A stretch of 64,000 nt of DNA from Microbacterium resistens NBRC 103078 (lineage in GTDB: Bacteria; Actinomycetota; Actinomycetes; Actinomycetales; Microbacteriaceae). Position numbers and translations under genes: made by a program. Below the pieces are notes generated by a model that saw nothing but the letters and a program-made list of their open reading frames with translations, made no database searches and was not told the origin of the DNA. Location: contig NZ_BCRA01000010.1 in assembly GCF_001552355.1 (NCBI RefSeq), positions 1 through 64,000 on the forward strand, in the 5' to 3' direction. Below, piece by piece: positions 51,688 through 59,810 of the stretch; position 1 is the stretch's first letter; every line of letters starts with the position of its first letter.

Positions 51688-52989
51688 ATGGCCGTCGAAG
51701 CTCCCGCCGTCCGCCGCCCCAACCCGTGGTGGGTCGGCATCGTCTGCGGCATGGCGTCGTACATCGACGCCGCGACGATCGTCGCGACCGGCATCGCCCT
51801 CGTCATCTACCAGCACACGATCGGGATCACGCCCGAGCAGATCGGCATCCTGTCCGGAGTCCTGACCCTCGGCATCGCCGCCGGAGCGGTGTTCGGCGGC
51901 CGCCTCGGCGACCTGCTGGGCCGGCGCCGGGTGTTCCTCGCCACGATGGTCCTCGTCATCATCGGCATCGCCCTGCTCGTCTTCGGCGACAGCTTCCCGC
52001 TGCTGCTGGCCGGCGTCATCCTCGCCGGGGTCGGGACCGGGGCGGACCTGCCGGTGTCCCTGTCCACCATCGCCGAGGCGGCGACGGAGAAGAACCGCGG
52101 CGCCATCATCGGGCTCTCCAACATCCTGTGGGTCGTCGGCATCCTCGGAACCGTGATCATCTCGACGATCGCCGGCGGATGGGGGCGTCTGGGTGGTCAG
52201 CTGCTGTTCGCGCAGGTCGGCGTCATCGCCGTCCTCATCTTCCTCGCGCGCCTGACCATCCCCGAGTCCCCGTCGTGGCTCGCGGCGCGGGACGAGCGCC
52301 GCCGGGGCGTCGCGACGATCCGCGCGGACCGCGCCTCGGTGCGGGATCTGCTGCGCCCGCCGTACCTGGCCCCGTTCGTCGCCCTGCTGGTCTTCTACAC
52401 GCTCACCAACGTCGGCGCGAACACGGGCGGCCAGTTCGGCACCTACCTCGCGGTGAACGTCGCCGGGATCTCCGTCGAGACCAACTCCGCGCTGGGCCTC
52501 CTGACGTTCCCGATCGGCCTGCTCTGCGGCCTCTGGTTCATGCGCATCGTCGACGGCGCACACCGCATGACCTACTTCACGATCGGAGCCGTGATCCTCC
52601 TGCTGGGCTACCTCACCCCGGCCCTCCTCGGGTTCTCGCTGCCCACGATCGTCGCGATGAACGTCTTCATGGGAATCGGCGGGGCGTTCGCCTTCGAGGG
52701 GATGATGAAGGTGTGGACGCAGGAGTCGTTCCCGACGCTGCTGCGCACCACCGCGCAGGGGAGCATCATCGCCGTGGCGCGCGTGGTCGCCGCCCTGCTC
52801 GCGTTCGTGACGCCCTCGCTGGTCGCGGTCAGCCCGCAGGGGCTCTACGGCGTCCTGAGCGCGGTGGTCGCGATCGGGCTCGTCGTCGCCCTGCTGGCCT
52901 TCCGCGGCCAGCGCCGCAACCAGTTCGAGGAGGAGGCGCGGCGCGATCCGGAAGCGGCGACCGCCGCCGTGCCGACCCCTCAGCCGTGA
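51688..52989 (+). CDS. MFS transporter (sugar-porter-like), probable rhamnose/rhamnoside uptake
   Basis: A 433-residue major facilitator with about 12 membrane segments. The loop 2-3 motif GGRLGDLLGRRRVFLATMV is canonical. VGTGADLPVSLSTIAEAATEK (segment 4) and ARLTIPESPSWLAARDERR are typical of sugar or organic-acid porters. A cytoplasmic tail rich in R, E and Q follows the last segment. ATG 51688 is preceded by AAAGGAG. It is the first gene of a rhamnosidase operon divergent from rhaI, with LacI operators, so its cargo is most likely L-rhamnose or a rhamnoside; this is context-based. Confidence 0.88.
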   Translation: MAVEAPAVRRPNPWWVGIVCGMASYIDAATIVATGIALVIYQHTIGITPEQIGILSGVLTLGIAAGAVFGGRLGDLLGRRRVFLATMVLVIIGIALLVFGDSFPLLLAGVILAGVGTGADLPVSLSTIAEAATEKNRGAIIGLSNILWVVGILGTVIISTIAGGWGRLGGQLLFAQVGVIAVLIFLARLTIPESPSWLAARDERRRGVATIRADRASVRDLLRPPYLAPFVALLVFYTLTNVGANTGGQFGTYLAVNVAGISVETNSALGLLTFPIGLLCGLWFMRIVDGAHRMTYFTIGAVILLLGYLTPALLGFSLPTIVAMNVFMGIGGAFAFEGMMKVWTQESFPTLLRTTAQGSIIAVARVVAALLAFVTPSLVAVSPQGLYGVLSAVVAIGLVVALLAFRGQRRNQFEEEARRDPEAATAAVPTPQP

Positions 52990-53027
52990 CCGCGCCCGCC
53001 CGCCGCCCCGAACAAGGAGATCCCCGT

Positions 53028-55301
53028 ATGACGACCCCCCTCGACGCCGCCGCGTTCCTCACCGCGCCCGCCCCGCGCGACCGGGCCATCCGGTTCACGC
53101 GGGACGTCGAACCGGCTCGCCCTCGGGCCGAGGTCCGCAAGGCCGAGCTCGTCGCCACCGCACTGGGCGTGTACGAGGCGAGCATCGATGGCCGTGCCGT
53201 CTCGTCGTCGGTCCTCGATCCGGGGTGGAGCGCGTACGAGTGGCGGCTGCCGTACCAGACCTGGGATGTCACCGACCTCGTGCGCGACGGCAGCGGGCCG
53301 ATCCGGCTCGGCCTGCACCTCGGCAACGGCTGGTACCGCGGGAAGCTGGGCTTCGAGGGCGCGGACATCGACTACGGCGACCGGATCGCCGTCTGCGCGG
53401 CCCTCCGCCTCACGTTCGCGGACGGCTCCGTGCAGAGCGTCGAGACCTCGGAGGGCGGCTGGGCGGCCCAGGGGTCCGAGACGACCCGCAACTCCCTCTA
53501 CAACGGGCAGACCATCGACGCCCGGCTCCGGGGCGGCGGAGGCGGCGAGGCCGGGGAGACCCTCCCCGGGGAGGCGCTGCCCGTGGAGGCGCTGGCGGTG
53601 GACCGCGCGCGACTGGTCCCGCAGAGCGGTCCGCCCGTGGTCCGGCACGAGGCGATCCGCCCGGTGAGCATCGACCGGTCGCCGTCGGGACGCCTTCTCG
53701 TCGACTTCGGGCAGAACCTCGTCGGATGGATTCGGGCGCGCGTGCGCGGCCCGCGGGGCACGGAGGTCACGATCCGGCACGCGGAGGTCCTCGAGCACGG
53801 CGAGCTCGGCACGCGACCGCTCCGCGCCGCCGAGGCCACGGACGTGTTCGTGCTGTCGGGCGGGGACGACGTCTTCGAGCCGACCTTCACGTTCCACGGC
53901 TTCCGCTATGCCGAGGTCGAGGGCTGGCCGGGCGAGCTGACGGCGGACGACCTCGAGGCCGTCGTGGTGCACTCGGAGATGCGCCGCACCGGCTCCTTCT
54001 CCTGCTCCGACCCGCTCGTCGACCGCCTGGTCGAGAACGTCGTGCAGGGGCAGCGGGGCAACTTCCTGAGCGTGCCGACGGACTGCCCTCAGCGCGACGA
54101 GCGCCTGGGGTGGACGGGCGACATCGCGGCGTTCGCGGCGTCGGCGGCCTTCGTCTACGACGTCGCGGACTTCCTGGACGACTGGTTGCGCGATCTGCGG
54201 GCGGAGACCGAGAACGCTCCCGATCGGTTCGTCCCGATCGTCGTCCCCGACGCGTTGAAGTACGCGTACTTCGGCGAGGACTTCGCGTTCCCCGAGATGG
54301 GGCCGACGGCCGTCTGGGGCGACGCGGCGGTGTGGGTGCCGCAGGCGCTGTGGCACGCGTACGGGGATCGGGACCGGCTCGCCGCGCACTATCCGGCGAT
54401 GGTCCTGCATCTCGAGTCGGTGCAGCGGATGCTGTCGCCCGACGGGCTCTGGGACCGGGGGTTCCAGTTCGGCGACTGGCTCGACCCCGATGCGCCGCCG
54501 GAGAACCCCGCGGCGGCGAAGGCCGATCCCCACGTCGTGGCGACCGCGTGCCTGTACCGCTCGGCGTCGTTCGCGGCGGAGGCGGCGGCGGTCCTCGGGC
54601 GGAAGGAGGACGCCGAGCGATGGGCGGACCTCGCCGAGCGGACGCGGACCGCCTTCCGCGAGAACTACGTCGACGGCGGGCGGATCCGCTCGGACTGCAC
54701 CACCGTCTACGCGCTCGCCATCTGCTTCGGGCTCCTGGAGGAGGAGGACCGGGTGCGGGCGGGGGACCGGCTCGCGGAGCTGGTCCGACAGGGCGGCTAC
54801 CGGGTGACCACCGGGTTCGCGGGCACGCCGTTCGTGACCTGGGCGCTGTCCGAGACCGGGCACGTCGCGGACGCCTATCGGCTGCTGCTGGAGCGGGAGT
54901 GCCCGTCGTGGCTGTACCCGGTGACGATGGGGGCGACGACGATCTGGGAGCGGTGGGACTCGATGCTCCCGGACGGGTCGATCAACCCGGGGGAGATGAC
55001 GAGCTTCAACCACTACGCGCTCGGGGCCGTCGCCGACTGGATCTTCCAGGTCGTGGGAGGCATCCGTCCGGCCGAGCCGGGATACGCCCGGATCCGGATC
55101 GAGCCGGTGCCGGGTCCGGGGCTGACCTGGGCGCGGACGCGGTACGCCTCGCGGGTCGGCGACATCGAGGTGTCCTGGCGGACGGACGGGGATCGGTTCG
55201 TGCTCGACGCCGTGATCCCGGACGGCGTCCCCGCGGACATCGTGCTGCCCGACGGCACGACGCACGAGGTGGTCGGCGGGGAACACCGTTTCGCGGCCTG
55301 A
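53028..55301 (+). CDS. Alpha-L-rhamnosidase (GH78), second copy
   Basis: A 757-residue GH78 enzyme, shorter than the 926-residue one at 48644 because it lacks the extra N-terminal beta domain. The N region has LGNGWYRGKLGFEGADIDYG. The barrel has the acid site DCPQRDERLGWTGDIAAF (with the extra Asp common in this branch) and the base-region Glu in GATTIWERWDSM. The two enzymes are too different to be a recent duplication, implying different linkages or aglycones. There is no signal peptide. AAGGAG lies before the ATG, 38 bases after the MFS stop, so uptake and hydrolysis are co-transcribed. Confidence 0.92.
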   Translation: MTTPLDAAAFLTAPAPRDRAIRFTRDVEPARPRAEVRKAELVATALGVYEASIDGRAVSSSVLDPGWSAYEWRLPYQTWDVTDLVRDGSGPIRLGLHLGNGWYRGKLGFEGADIDYGDRIAVCAALRLTFADGSVQSVETSEGGWAAQGSETTRNSLYNGQTIDARLRGGGGGEAGETLPGEALPVEALAVDRARLVPQSGPPVVRHEAIRPVSIDRSPSGRLLVDFGQNLVGWIRARVRGPRGTEVTIRHAEVLEHGELGTRPLRAAEATDVFVLSGGDDVFEPTFTFHGFRYAEVEGWPGELTADDLEAVVVHSEMRRTGSFSCSDPLVDRLVENVVQGQRGNFLSVPTDCPQRDERLGWTGDIAAFAASAAFVYDVADFLDDWLRDLRAETENAPDRFVPIVVPDALKYAYFGEDFAFPEMGPTAVWGDAAVWVPQALWHAYGDRDRLAAHYPAMVLHLESVQRMLSPDGLWDRGFQFGDWLDPDAPPENPAAAKADPHVVATACLYRSASFAAEAAAVLGRKEDAERWADLAERTRTAFRENYVDGGRIRSDCTTVYALAICFGLLEEEDRVRAGDRLAELVRQGGYRVTTGFAGTPFVTWALSETGHVADAYRLLLERECPSWLYPVTMGATTIWERWDSMLPDGSINPGEMTSFNHYALGAVADWIFQVVGGIRPAEPGYARIRIEPVPGPGLTWARTRYASRVGDIEVSWRTDGDRFVLDAVIPDGVPADIVLPDGTTHEVVGGEHRFAA

Positions 55302-55325
55302 CCTGCGTCGCGCTGCGAGTCCGGC

Positions 55326-55357
55326 GGGCGCCGGGCGGACCGTGCGGTCCGGCGCCC
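55326..55357 (+). terminator. Hairpin after the second rhamnosidase gene
   Basis: GGGCGCC pairs with GGCGCCC, and inside them GGACC with GGTCC around a GTGC loop. The structure begins 25 bases after the stop and ends just before the TAGGCT box of the LacI gene. Confidence 0.5.
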
Positions 55358-55363
55358 ATGCCC

Positions 55364-55369
55364 TAGGCT
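55364..55369 (+). promoter_or_regulatory. -10 box of the LacI-3 promoter
   Basis: TAGGCT ends 22 bases before the ATG at 55392 and follows the upstream hairpin, indicating that the regulator has its own promoter. Confidence 0.45.
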
Positions 55370-55391
55370 CGCTGTGCGAGAAGGGGGCGCG

Positions 55392-56387
55392 ATGGCGGTG
55401 AGCGTGCGTGAGGTCGCCGAGGACGCCGGGGTGTCGGTCGGGACGGTGTCGAACGTGCTCAACCGCCCTGAGCGGGTCTCGGCGGACACGGTCGCGCGTG
55501 TCCACGCGGCGATCGAGCGGCTCGGCTACGTCCGCAACGACGCCGCGCGGCAGCTGCGCGCCGGCCGCAGCCGCACGATCGGACTCGTCGTGCTCGACAT
55601 CCGCAACCCGTTCTTCGCCGAGGTCGTCCGCGGCGCGGAGGGGCGCGCCGAGGAGCACGGGCGCAGCGTGCTGGTCGCCAACAGCGACGAGAAGGCGGAG
55701 CGCGAGGCGACCCACCTCGCGCTGTTCGAGGAGCAGCGGGTGTCGGGCGTGCTCATCACGCCGGTGGGAGACGCGACGCCGCTGCTCGGCCGGATGCACC
55801 AGCGCGGCATTCCGTCGGTCCTGGTGGACCGGCGCTCGAGCGACCCGCGCTTCGCCTCGGTGTCGGTGGACGACGGAGAGGGCGGGCGCATCGCGGCCGC
55901 GCACCTGCTGTCCCTCGGTCGCCGACGACTGGCCTTCGTGGGCGGACCGCTGACGCTGCCGCAGGTCTCGGACCGTCTCAGCGGTGCGCAGTCCGCCGCG
56001 GCCGAGGCGGGGGCGGCGATCGAGTTCCTCGCCACCCGTGCGCTGACCGTGGAGGAGGGGCGTCGTGCGGGGGAGCTCCTGCTGCAGCGCGCGCCCGCGG
56101 AGCGGCCGGACGGCGTCTTCGCGGCGAACGACCTCGTCGCGCTGGGGATCCTGCAGAGCATGGTGATGACCGGGGGCGCTCGCGTTCCGGAGGATCTCGC
56201 CCTCGTCGGCTACGACGACATCGACTTCGCGGCGGCCGCCGTGATCCCGCTCTCCTCGGTGCGCCAGCCCGCGTCGCTCATCGGCGCGACGGCCGTCGAT
56301 CTCCTGCTCGGCGAGGGGGAGGGGCTGGCGGAGCCGGTCCGGTACCGGCCGGAGCTGGTCGTCCGCGCCTCCACCACCGGGCGCTGA
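55392..56387 (+). CDS. LacI family transcriptional regulator (LacI-3), probable rhamnose regulator
   Basis: A 331-residue regulator: LacI helix-turn-helix (VREVAEDAGVSVGTVSNVLN) and hinge (YVRNDAARQLRAGRSRT), then the effector-binding core (TIGLVVLDIRNPFFAEVVRG to ELVVRASTT). ATG 55392 has AAGGGGG upstream; an in-frame GTG at 55374 lies too close to the -10 box. It closes the rhamnoside operon. The only repeated palindrome in the adjacent divergent promoters is TGAATCGATTCA (two copies), which has the central CG expected for LacI proteins, so it is the likely repressor of rhaI and the rhamnosidases. No copy occurs before rhaD/rhaB at 13.6-17 kb. Confidence 0.92.
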   Translation: MAVSVREVAEDAGVSVGTVSNVLNRPERVSADTVARVHAAIERLGYVRNDAARQLRAGRSRTIGLVVLDIRNPFFAEVVRGAEGRAEEHGRSVLVANSDEKAEREATHLALFEEQRVSGVLITPVGDATPLLGRMHQRGIPSVLVDRRSSDPRFASVSVDDGEGGRIAAAHLLSLGRRRLAFVGGPLTLPQVSDRLSGAQSAAAEAGAAIEFLATRALTVEEGRRAGELLLQRAPAERPDGVFAANDLVALGILQSMVMTGGARVPEDLALVGYDDIDFAAAAVIPLSSVRQPASLIGATAVDLLLGEGEGLAEPVRYRPELVVRASTTGR

Positions 56388-56414
56388 GCCCGGCGATCCG
56401 GGCGCGGATGTCGC

Positions 56415-57080
56415 TCAGCGCGCGTCGTCCGACGGTTCCTCGGCCTCGAGGAGCCGTGCGTCCGGGGCATGCGACGCCGCGTAGGACATCAGCTTCTCGA
56501 GGATCTGCATGAGCTGCGCGTACTCCTTCGCCGTGAGGGCGTGGAGCAGCTCCGACTCCTTGGCGTTGCGCGCGAGGAACGCCTCCCGATAGACCTCCTC
56601 GCCGTGCGGCGTGACGGCGTGGAGCACCGCCCGGCCGTCCTTCGGGGAGGGCGTGCGCGAGATCATCCCGTCGACGATCAGGGTGCGCACCGCCGACGAG
56701 ACCGCGGCCCTGCTCATCCCCGAGTAGTCGGCGATCTGCGCCTGTGTGAGAGGGCCGGCGAGCATCAGCGTCAGCAGGATGCGCTGACCCGCCGTGGAGG
56801 GGGCGCGATGGTCGGCGAGGCCGGATCTCGCGAGCTCGCTGAGGGTGCCTGTGGCCCGCCGCAGCCGCATCACGAGGCGGGACGCGTCGGCGTCGACGCC
56901 GGGGAAGTGCTCGCCGAGGACGCGGTAGGCGTAGTGGGTGAACCACCAGTCCGCGAGGACCGGATCGTGTCGCGGCTCGCCGTTCTCATCTGTCCAATGG
57001 ACGCCGCTCGTGGCTTCGCCGTCTTCCAACGGACCTCCCTGTCTCGGTGCCCATGCTGACACAGCCTCGGTATCGAGCAT
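56415..57080 (-). CDS. MarR-type winged-helix transcriptional regulator
   Basis: A regulator of about 221 residues with an acidic N-terminal region followed by a MarR winged helix: GPLTQAQIADYSGMSRAAVSS recognition helices, then MISRTPSPKDGRAVLHAVTP as the wing with the DxR motif, and a C-terminal dimer helix. The start is uncertain. A longer frame to 57143 would translate the AT-rich divergent promoter and is rejected; ATG 57080 and GTG 57062 remain. ACTAAA repeats two helical turns apart lie between it and the divergent ABC operon, so it probably controls that operon and itself. The ligand is unknown. Confidence 0.8.
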   Translation of the reverse strand: MLDTEAVSAWAPRQGGPLEDGEATSGVHWTDENGEPRHDPVLADWWFTHYAYRVLGEHFPGVDADASRLVMRLRRATGTLSELARSGLADHRAPSTAGQRILLTLMLAGPLTQAQIADYSGMSRAAVSSAVRTLIVDGMISRTPSPKDGRAVLHAVTPHGEEVYREAFLARNAKESELLHALTAKEYAQLMQILEKLMSYAASHAPDARLLEAEEPSDDAR

Positions 57081-57081
57081 A

Positions 57082-57129
57082 ACTAAACAAAACAAAGTCT
57101 TGACTAAATTGCGGACCCGTGTCGATACT
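57082..57129 (+). promoter_or_regulatory. Promoter of the amino-acid-type ABC operon with MarR-site repeats
   Basis: -35 TTGACT (57100-57105), an 18-base spacer and -10 GATACT (57124-57129). ACTAAA occurs at 57082-57087 and 57103-57108, 21 bases apart, the second overlapping the -35. The block is strikingly AT-rich. Confidence 0.6.
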
Positions 57130-57169
57130 GAGGGCGAAGCCACTCATGGGCTGCGAAGGAGGAGAACCC

Positions 57170-58108
57170 ATGCAATTCCCCCGTACGACGAGAACCCTGG
57201 CCGTCCTGTCCCTGGTCGCGCTGGCGCTTACCGGCTGTGCCGCGGGCGGCGCGGGCGGAGCCGACGCCGACGACGCCGGCGAGGAGATGGCGCCCGCGTT
57301 CGCGCTGCCGACGGACATCCGGACCCCGACCGGCGAGAAGGGACAGTTCGCCGATCTCGTCCCCGCCGACGAGGACGGCGTCTGGATCGCCGCCGGCTCC
57401 GGGCAGGTCGCACCGCTGCAGTACGTCCCCGAGGGCGGGGACTCGATCATCGGCATCGTCGCCGACCTCACCGCCGAGTACGCGCACCGCCTCGACCTGG
57501 AGCTGAAGATCGAGCAGGTCTCCGGCGGCGGCACGATGCCGGGCGTCGAGTCCGGGCGGTACGACGCCGCGCTCGCCGCGGGCGACTTCGCGGAGCGGCG
57601 GACGACCGTCAGCTTCGTCGACATCCTCAAGGGCGGCACCGCGCTGCTCGGCAGCGCGCTCGCGCCGGCCGACATCAGCGGCGTCGAGGACCTCTGCGGC
57701 CACTCGCTCGCCGTCACCATCAGCTCGATCCAGCAGACGCGTGCCGACGAGGAGAACAAGGCCTGCACGGACGCCGGCAAGGATCCGATCGACATCCAGG
57801 CGTACGACTCCGTGCAGGCCGCGGTCCTCGCCGTGCAGTCGCAGCAGGCGGAGGTGGCGTGGTCCGACATCTCGCCGATCAACGTGATCCTCGCCGAGAC
57901 GCCCGGGCAGTTCGAGCTCGTGGGCGACCTGATGTGGTACGCCCCGTACGGGGTCGCGATCGCCGCCGACCGCGCCGACATGGCGGAGGCCGTCCGCGCC
58001 GCCCTGCAGAGCATGCTCGAGGACGGCACCTACGCCGAGATCCTCGCGCGCTGGGGCAGCGAGAGCCTGGCGATGGACGAGATCGAGATCAACGGATCCG
58101 AGTTCTGA
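57170..58108 (+). CDS. ABC transporter substrate-binding lipoprotein (polar amino acid type)
   Basis: A 312-residue lipoprotein with lipobox LALTGC (about residues 18-23) and a Gly/Ala/Asp linker. The type II binding fold of family 3 (SBP_bac_3) follows, with IVADLTAEYAHRLDLEL, GTMPGVESGRYDAALAAGDF, LCGHSLAVTISSIQQ and YAPYGVAIAADRADMAEAVR. ATG 57170 follows AAGGAGGAG. It leads a fully coupled operon of permease, ATPase and aldo/keto reductase. Fold and partners suggest an amino acid, opine or small cationic ligand rather than a sugar; the exact ligand is not visible. Confidence 0.9.
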   Translation: MQFPRTTRTLAVLSLVALALTGCAAGGAGGADADDAGEEMAPAFALPTDIRTPTGEKGQFADLVPADEDGVWIAAGSGQVAPLQYVPEGGDSIIGIVADLTAEYAHRLDLELKIEQVSGGGTMPGVESGRYDAALAAGDFAERRTTVSFVDILKGGTALLGSALAPADISGVEDLCGHSLAVTISSIQQTRADEENKACTDAGKDPIDIQAYDSVQAAVLAVQSQQAEVAWSDISPINVILAETPGQFELVGDLMWYAPYGVAIAADRADMAEAVRAALQSMLEDGTYAEILARWGSESLAMDEIEINGSEF

Positions 58109-59016
58109 TGACCACCGTCGCGGAGAAGACGCGGACGGGCCCTCCGGAGCCGGTGCTGGCCACGCCGCACATCGGCCGCCGGCGTCTGTCCTGGTGGATC
58201 TGGGGCCTGGTCGGCGCGTTCGTCCTGGTCGGTGTCGTGCACTTCATGGTGACCACGCCCGGGTGGCAGTGGAACCTCGTCGGGGAGTACCTCTTCAAGG
58301 AGGAGATCCTCCGCGGGGTCATGAACACGATCTGGCTGACCCTGCTGTCCGCGGTGACCGGACTTCTCGCCGGAGGCGTCGTCGCCTACCTGCGGATGTC
58401 GGAGAACCCGGCGCTGAAGGCCGCAGGGACCGTGTTCATCTGGCTGATGCGGGCGATCCCGGCCCTCGTCGTCCTGCTGTTCATCTTCTTCCTGGGCGCG
58501 CTCGTCCCGCAGCTGACCATCGGCATCCCCTTCACGGACATCGTGTTCTTCTCGGTCAAGACGAACGACGTGATCAACAAGTTCACCGCCGCGCTGATCG
58601 GGCTGACCCTGATCCAGGCCGCCTACGTGGGGGAGATCTACCGGGCCGGGATCCTCTCCGTGCCGAAGGCGCAGTACGAGGCGGCCGGGGCGATCGGGAT
58701 GACGAAGGCGCGCGCCATGCGGCGGATCATCATGCCGCAGGCGATCCGGGTCATCATCCCGCCGCTGAGCAACGAGCTGATCACGCTGTTCAAGAGCACG
58801 TCGCTGGTGTCGGTGATCGGCTTCACCGAGCTGCTGACCTCGGTCCAGCTCGTCTACGGGCGGACCTACCAGACGATCCCCATGCTGCTCGTCGCCTGCC
58901 TCTGGTATCTCGTGCTCACGAGCATCGCGATGGTCGGCCAGAGCGCGCTCGAACGCCACTACTCGCGGGGATTCGTCCGTCGATCCAAGCTCAAGGCCCC
59001 GGAGGTGCCGGCATGA
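58108..59016 (+). CDS. Amino-acid-type ABC transporter permease (HisM/GlnP family)
   Basis: A 302-residue permease. Its N-terminal cytoplasmic tail is followed by about six membrane segments: RRLSWWIWGLVGAFVLVGVV, then GVMNTIWLTLLSAVTGLLAGG which opens the BPD_transp_1 domain. The EAA loop is YEAAGAIGMTKARAMRRIIM with the conserved Gly. The segment LFKSTSLVSVIGFTELL is typical of the polar amino acid family. The start overlaps the previous stop by one base (TGATG). It may function as a homodimer, as there is no second permease gene. Confidence 0.93.
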   Translation: MTTVAEKTRTGPPEPVLATPHIGRRRLSWWIWGLVGAFVLVGVVHFMVTTPGWQWNLVGEYLFKEEILRGVMNTIWLTLLSAVTGLLAGGVVAYLRMSENPALKAAGTVFIWLMRAIPALVVLLFIFFLGALVPQLTIGIPFTDIVFFSVKTNDVINKFTAALIGLTLIQAAYVGEIYRAGILSVPKAQYEAAGAIGMTKARAMRRIIMPQAIRVIIPPLSNELITLFKSTSLVSVIGFTELLTSVQLVYGRTYQTIPMLLVACLWYLVLTSIAMVGQSALERHYSRGFVRRSKLKAPEVPA

Positions 59017-59810
59017 CCGAGACGATCCTCACCGTGCGCGGCCTCGTCAAGGAGTTCCACGGCACGGCGGTGCTCCGCGGCGTGGACCTGGACCTCGCGC
59101 GGGGACAGGTGGTCAGCATCATCGGGCCTTCGGGGTCCGGGAAGTCCACCCTGCTGCGGTGCCTCAACCAGTTGGAGGAGACGGACGGCGGAGAGATCCG
59201 TCTGCGCGGCGAGCGGCTCGGCATCGAGACCGTCCGGGGGCGCCTCATGCGGGTCCGGGAGCGGGACGTGGTGCGCCAGCGCCGCCCGTTCGGGATGGTG
59301 TTCCAGCACTTCAACCTCTTCCCACACATGACCGCTCTCGCGAACGTCTCGGAGGGACCGGTGCAGGTGCTCAAGGTGCCCCGTGCCCAGGCCGAGTCCG
59401 CCGCGAGGGAGGAGCTCGCCCGAGTGGGGCTGTCGGGGCACGCCGGGCATTACCCGACGGAGCTCTCCGGCGGCCAGCAGCAGCGGGTCGCGATCGCCCG
59501 GGCGCTGGCGATGCGCCCGGAGATCATGCTCTTCGACGAGCCGACCAGCGCCCTCGACCCCGAGCTCGTCGGCGAGGTCCTCGACGTCATCCGAGGCCTC
59601 GCCGCGGAGGGCATGACCATGGTGGTCGTCACGCACGAGATGGAGCTCGCCCGCGAGATCTCCGACGTCGTCGTGGTGATGGACGCCGGACAGATCGTGG
59701 AGACCGGTCCACCCGACCAGGTCTTCGCCGCACCGCGCTCGGACCGCACCCGGCGGTTCGTCGCGAAGCTCATCGCCGCACAGCAGGCAACCGACAAGGA
59801 GAACGCATGA
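59013..59810 (+). CDS. Amino-acid-type ABC transporter ATP-binding protein
   Basis: A 265-residue ABC ATPase of the GlnQ/HisP type: Walker A GPSGSGKST (about residues 38-46), Q-loop MVFQHFNLFPHMTAL (the FNLFPH stretch is diagnostic for polar amino acid systems), signature LSGGQQQRVAIARALA, Walker B IMLFDEPTSALDPE, and H-loop VVTHEME. It overlaps the permease stop by ATGA and the aldo/keto reductase start by ATGA. Confidence 0.95.
   Translation: MTETILTVRGLVKEFHGTAVLRGVDLDLARGQVVSIIGPSGSGKSTLLRCLNQLEETDGGEIRLRGERLGIETVRGRLMRVRERDVVRQRRPFGMVFQHFNLFPHMTALANVSEGPVQVLKVPRAQAESAAREELARVGLSGHAGHYPTELSGGQQQRVAIARALAMRPEIMLFDEPTSALDPELVGEVLDVIRGLAAEGMTMVVVTHEMELAREISDVVVVMDAGQIVETGPPDQVFAAPRSDRTRRFVAKLIAAQQATDKENA

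Noticed and set aside
53028-55301. Second GH78 gene considered as a duplicate of the first
   Set aside because: Lengths (757 versus 926 residues), N-terminal domains and active-site loops (QRDERLGW versus QRERAGW) differ too much for a recent duplication.
13613-56387. The 43-kb sugar region considered as a mobile island
   Set aside because: No integrase, transposase, flanking direct repeat or tRNA junction was seen at its borders. The tRNA-Ser with its 3'-end repeat is 1.3 kb away with the LCP gene in between.
57081-57143. N-terminal extension of the MarR-type gene to an ATG at 57143
   Set aside because: It would translate the AT-rich divergent promoter and operator region (NLVKTLF stretch), unlike any MarR N-terminus.
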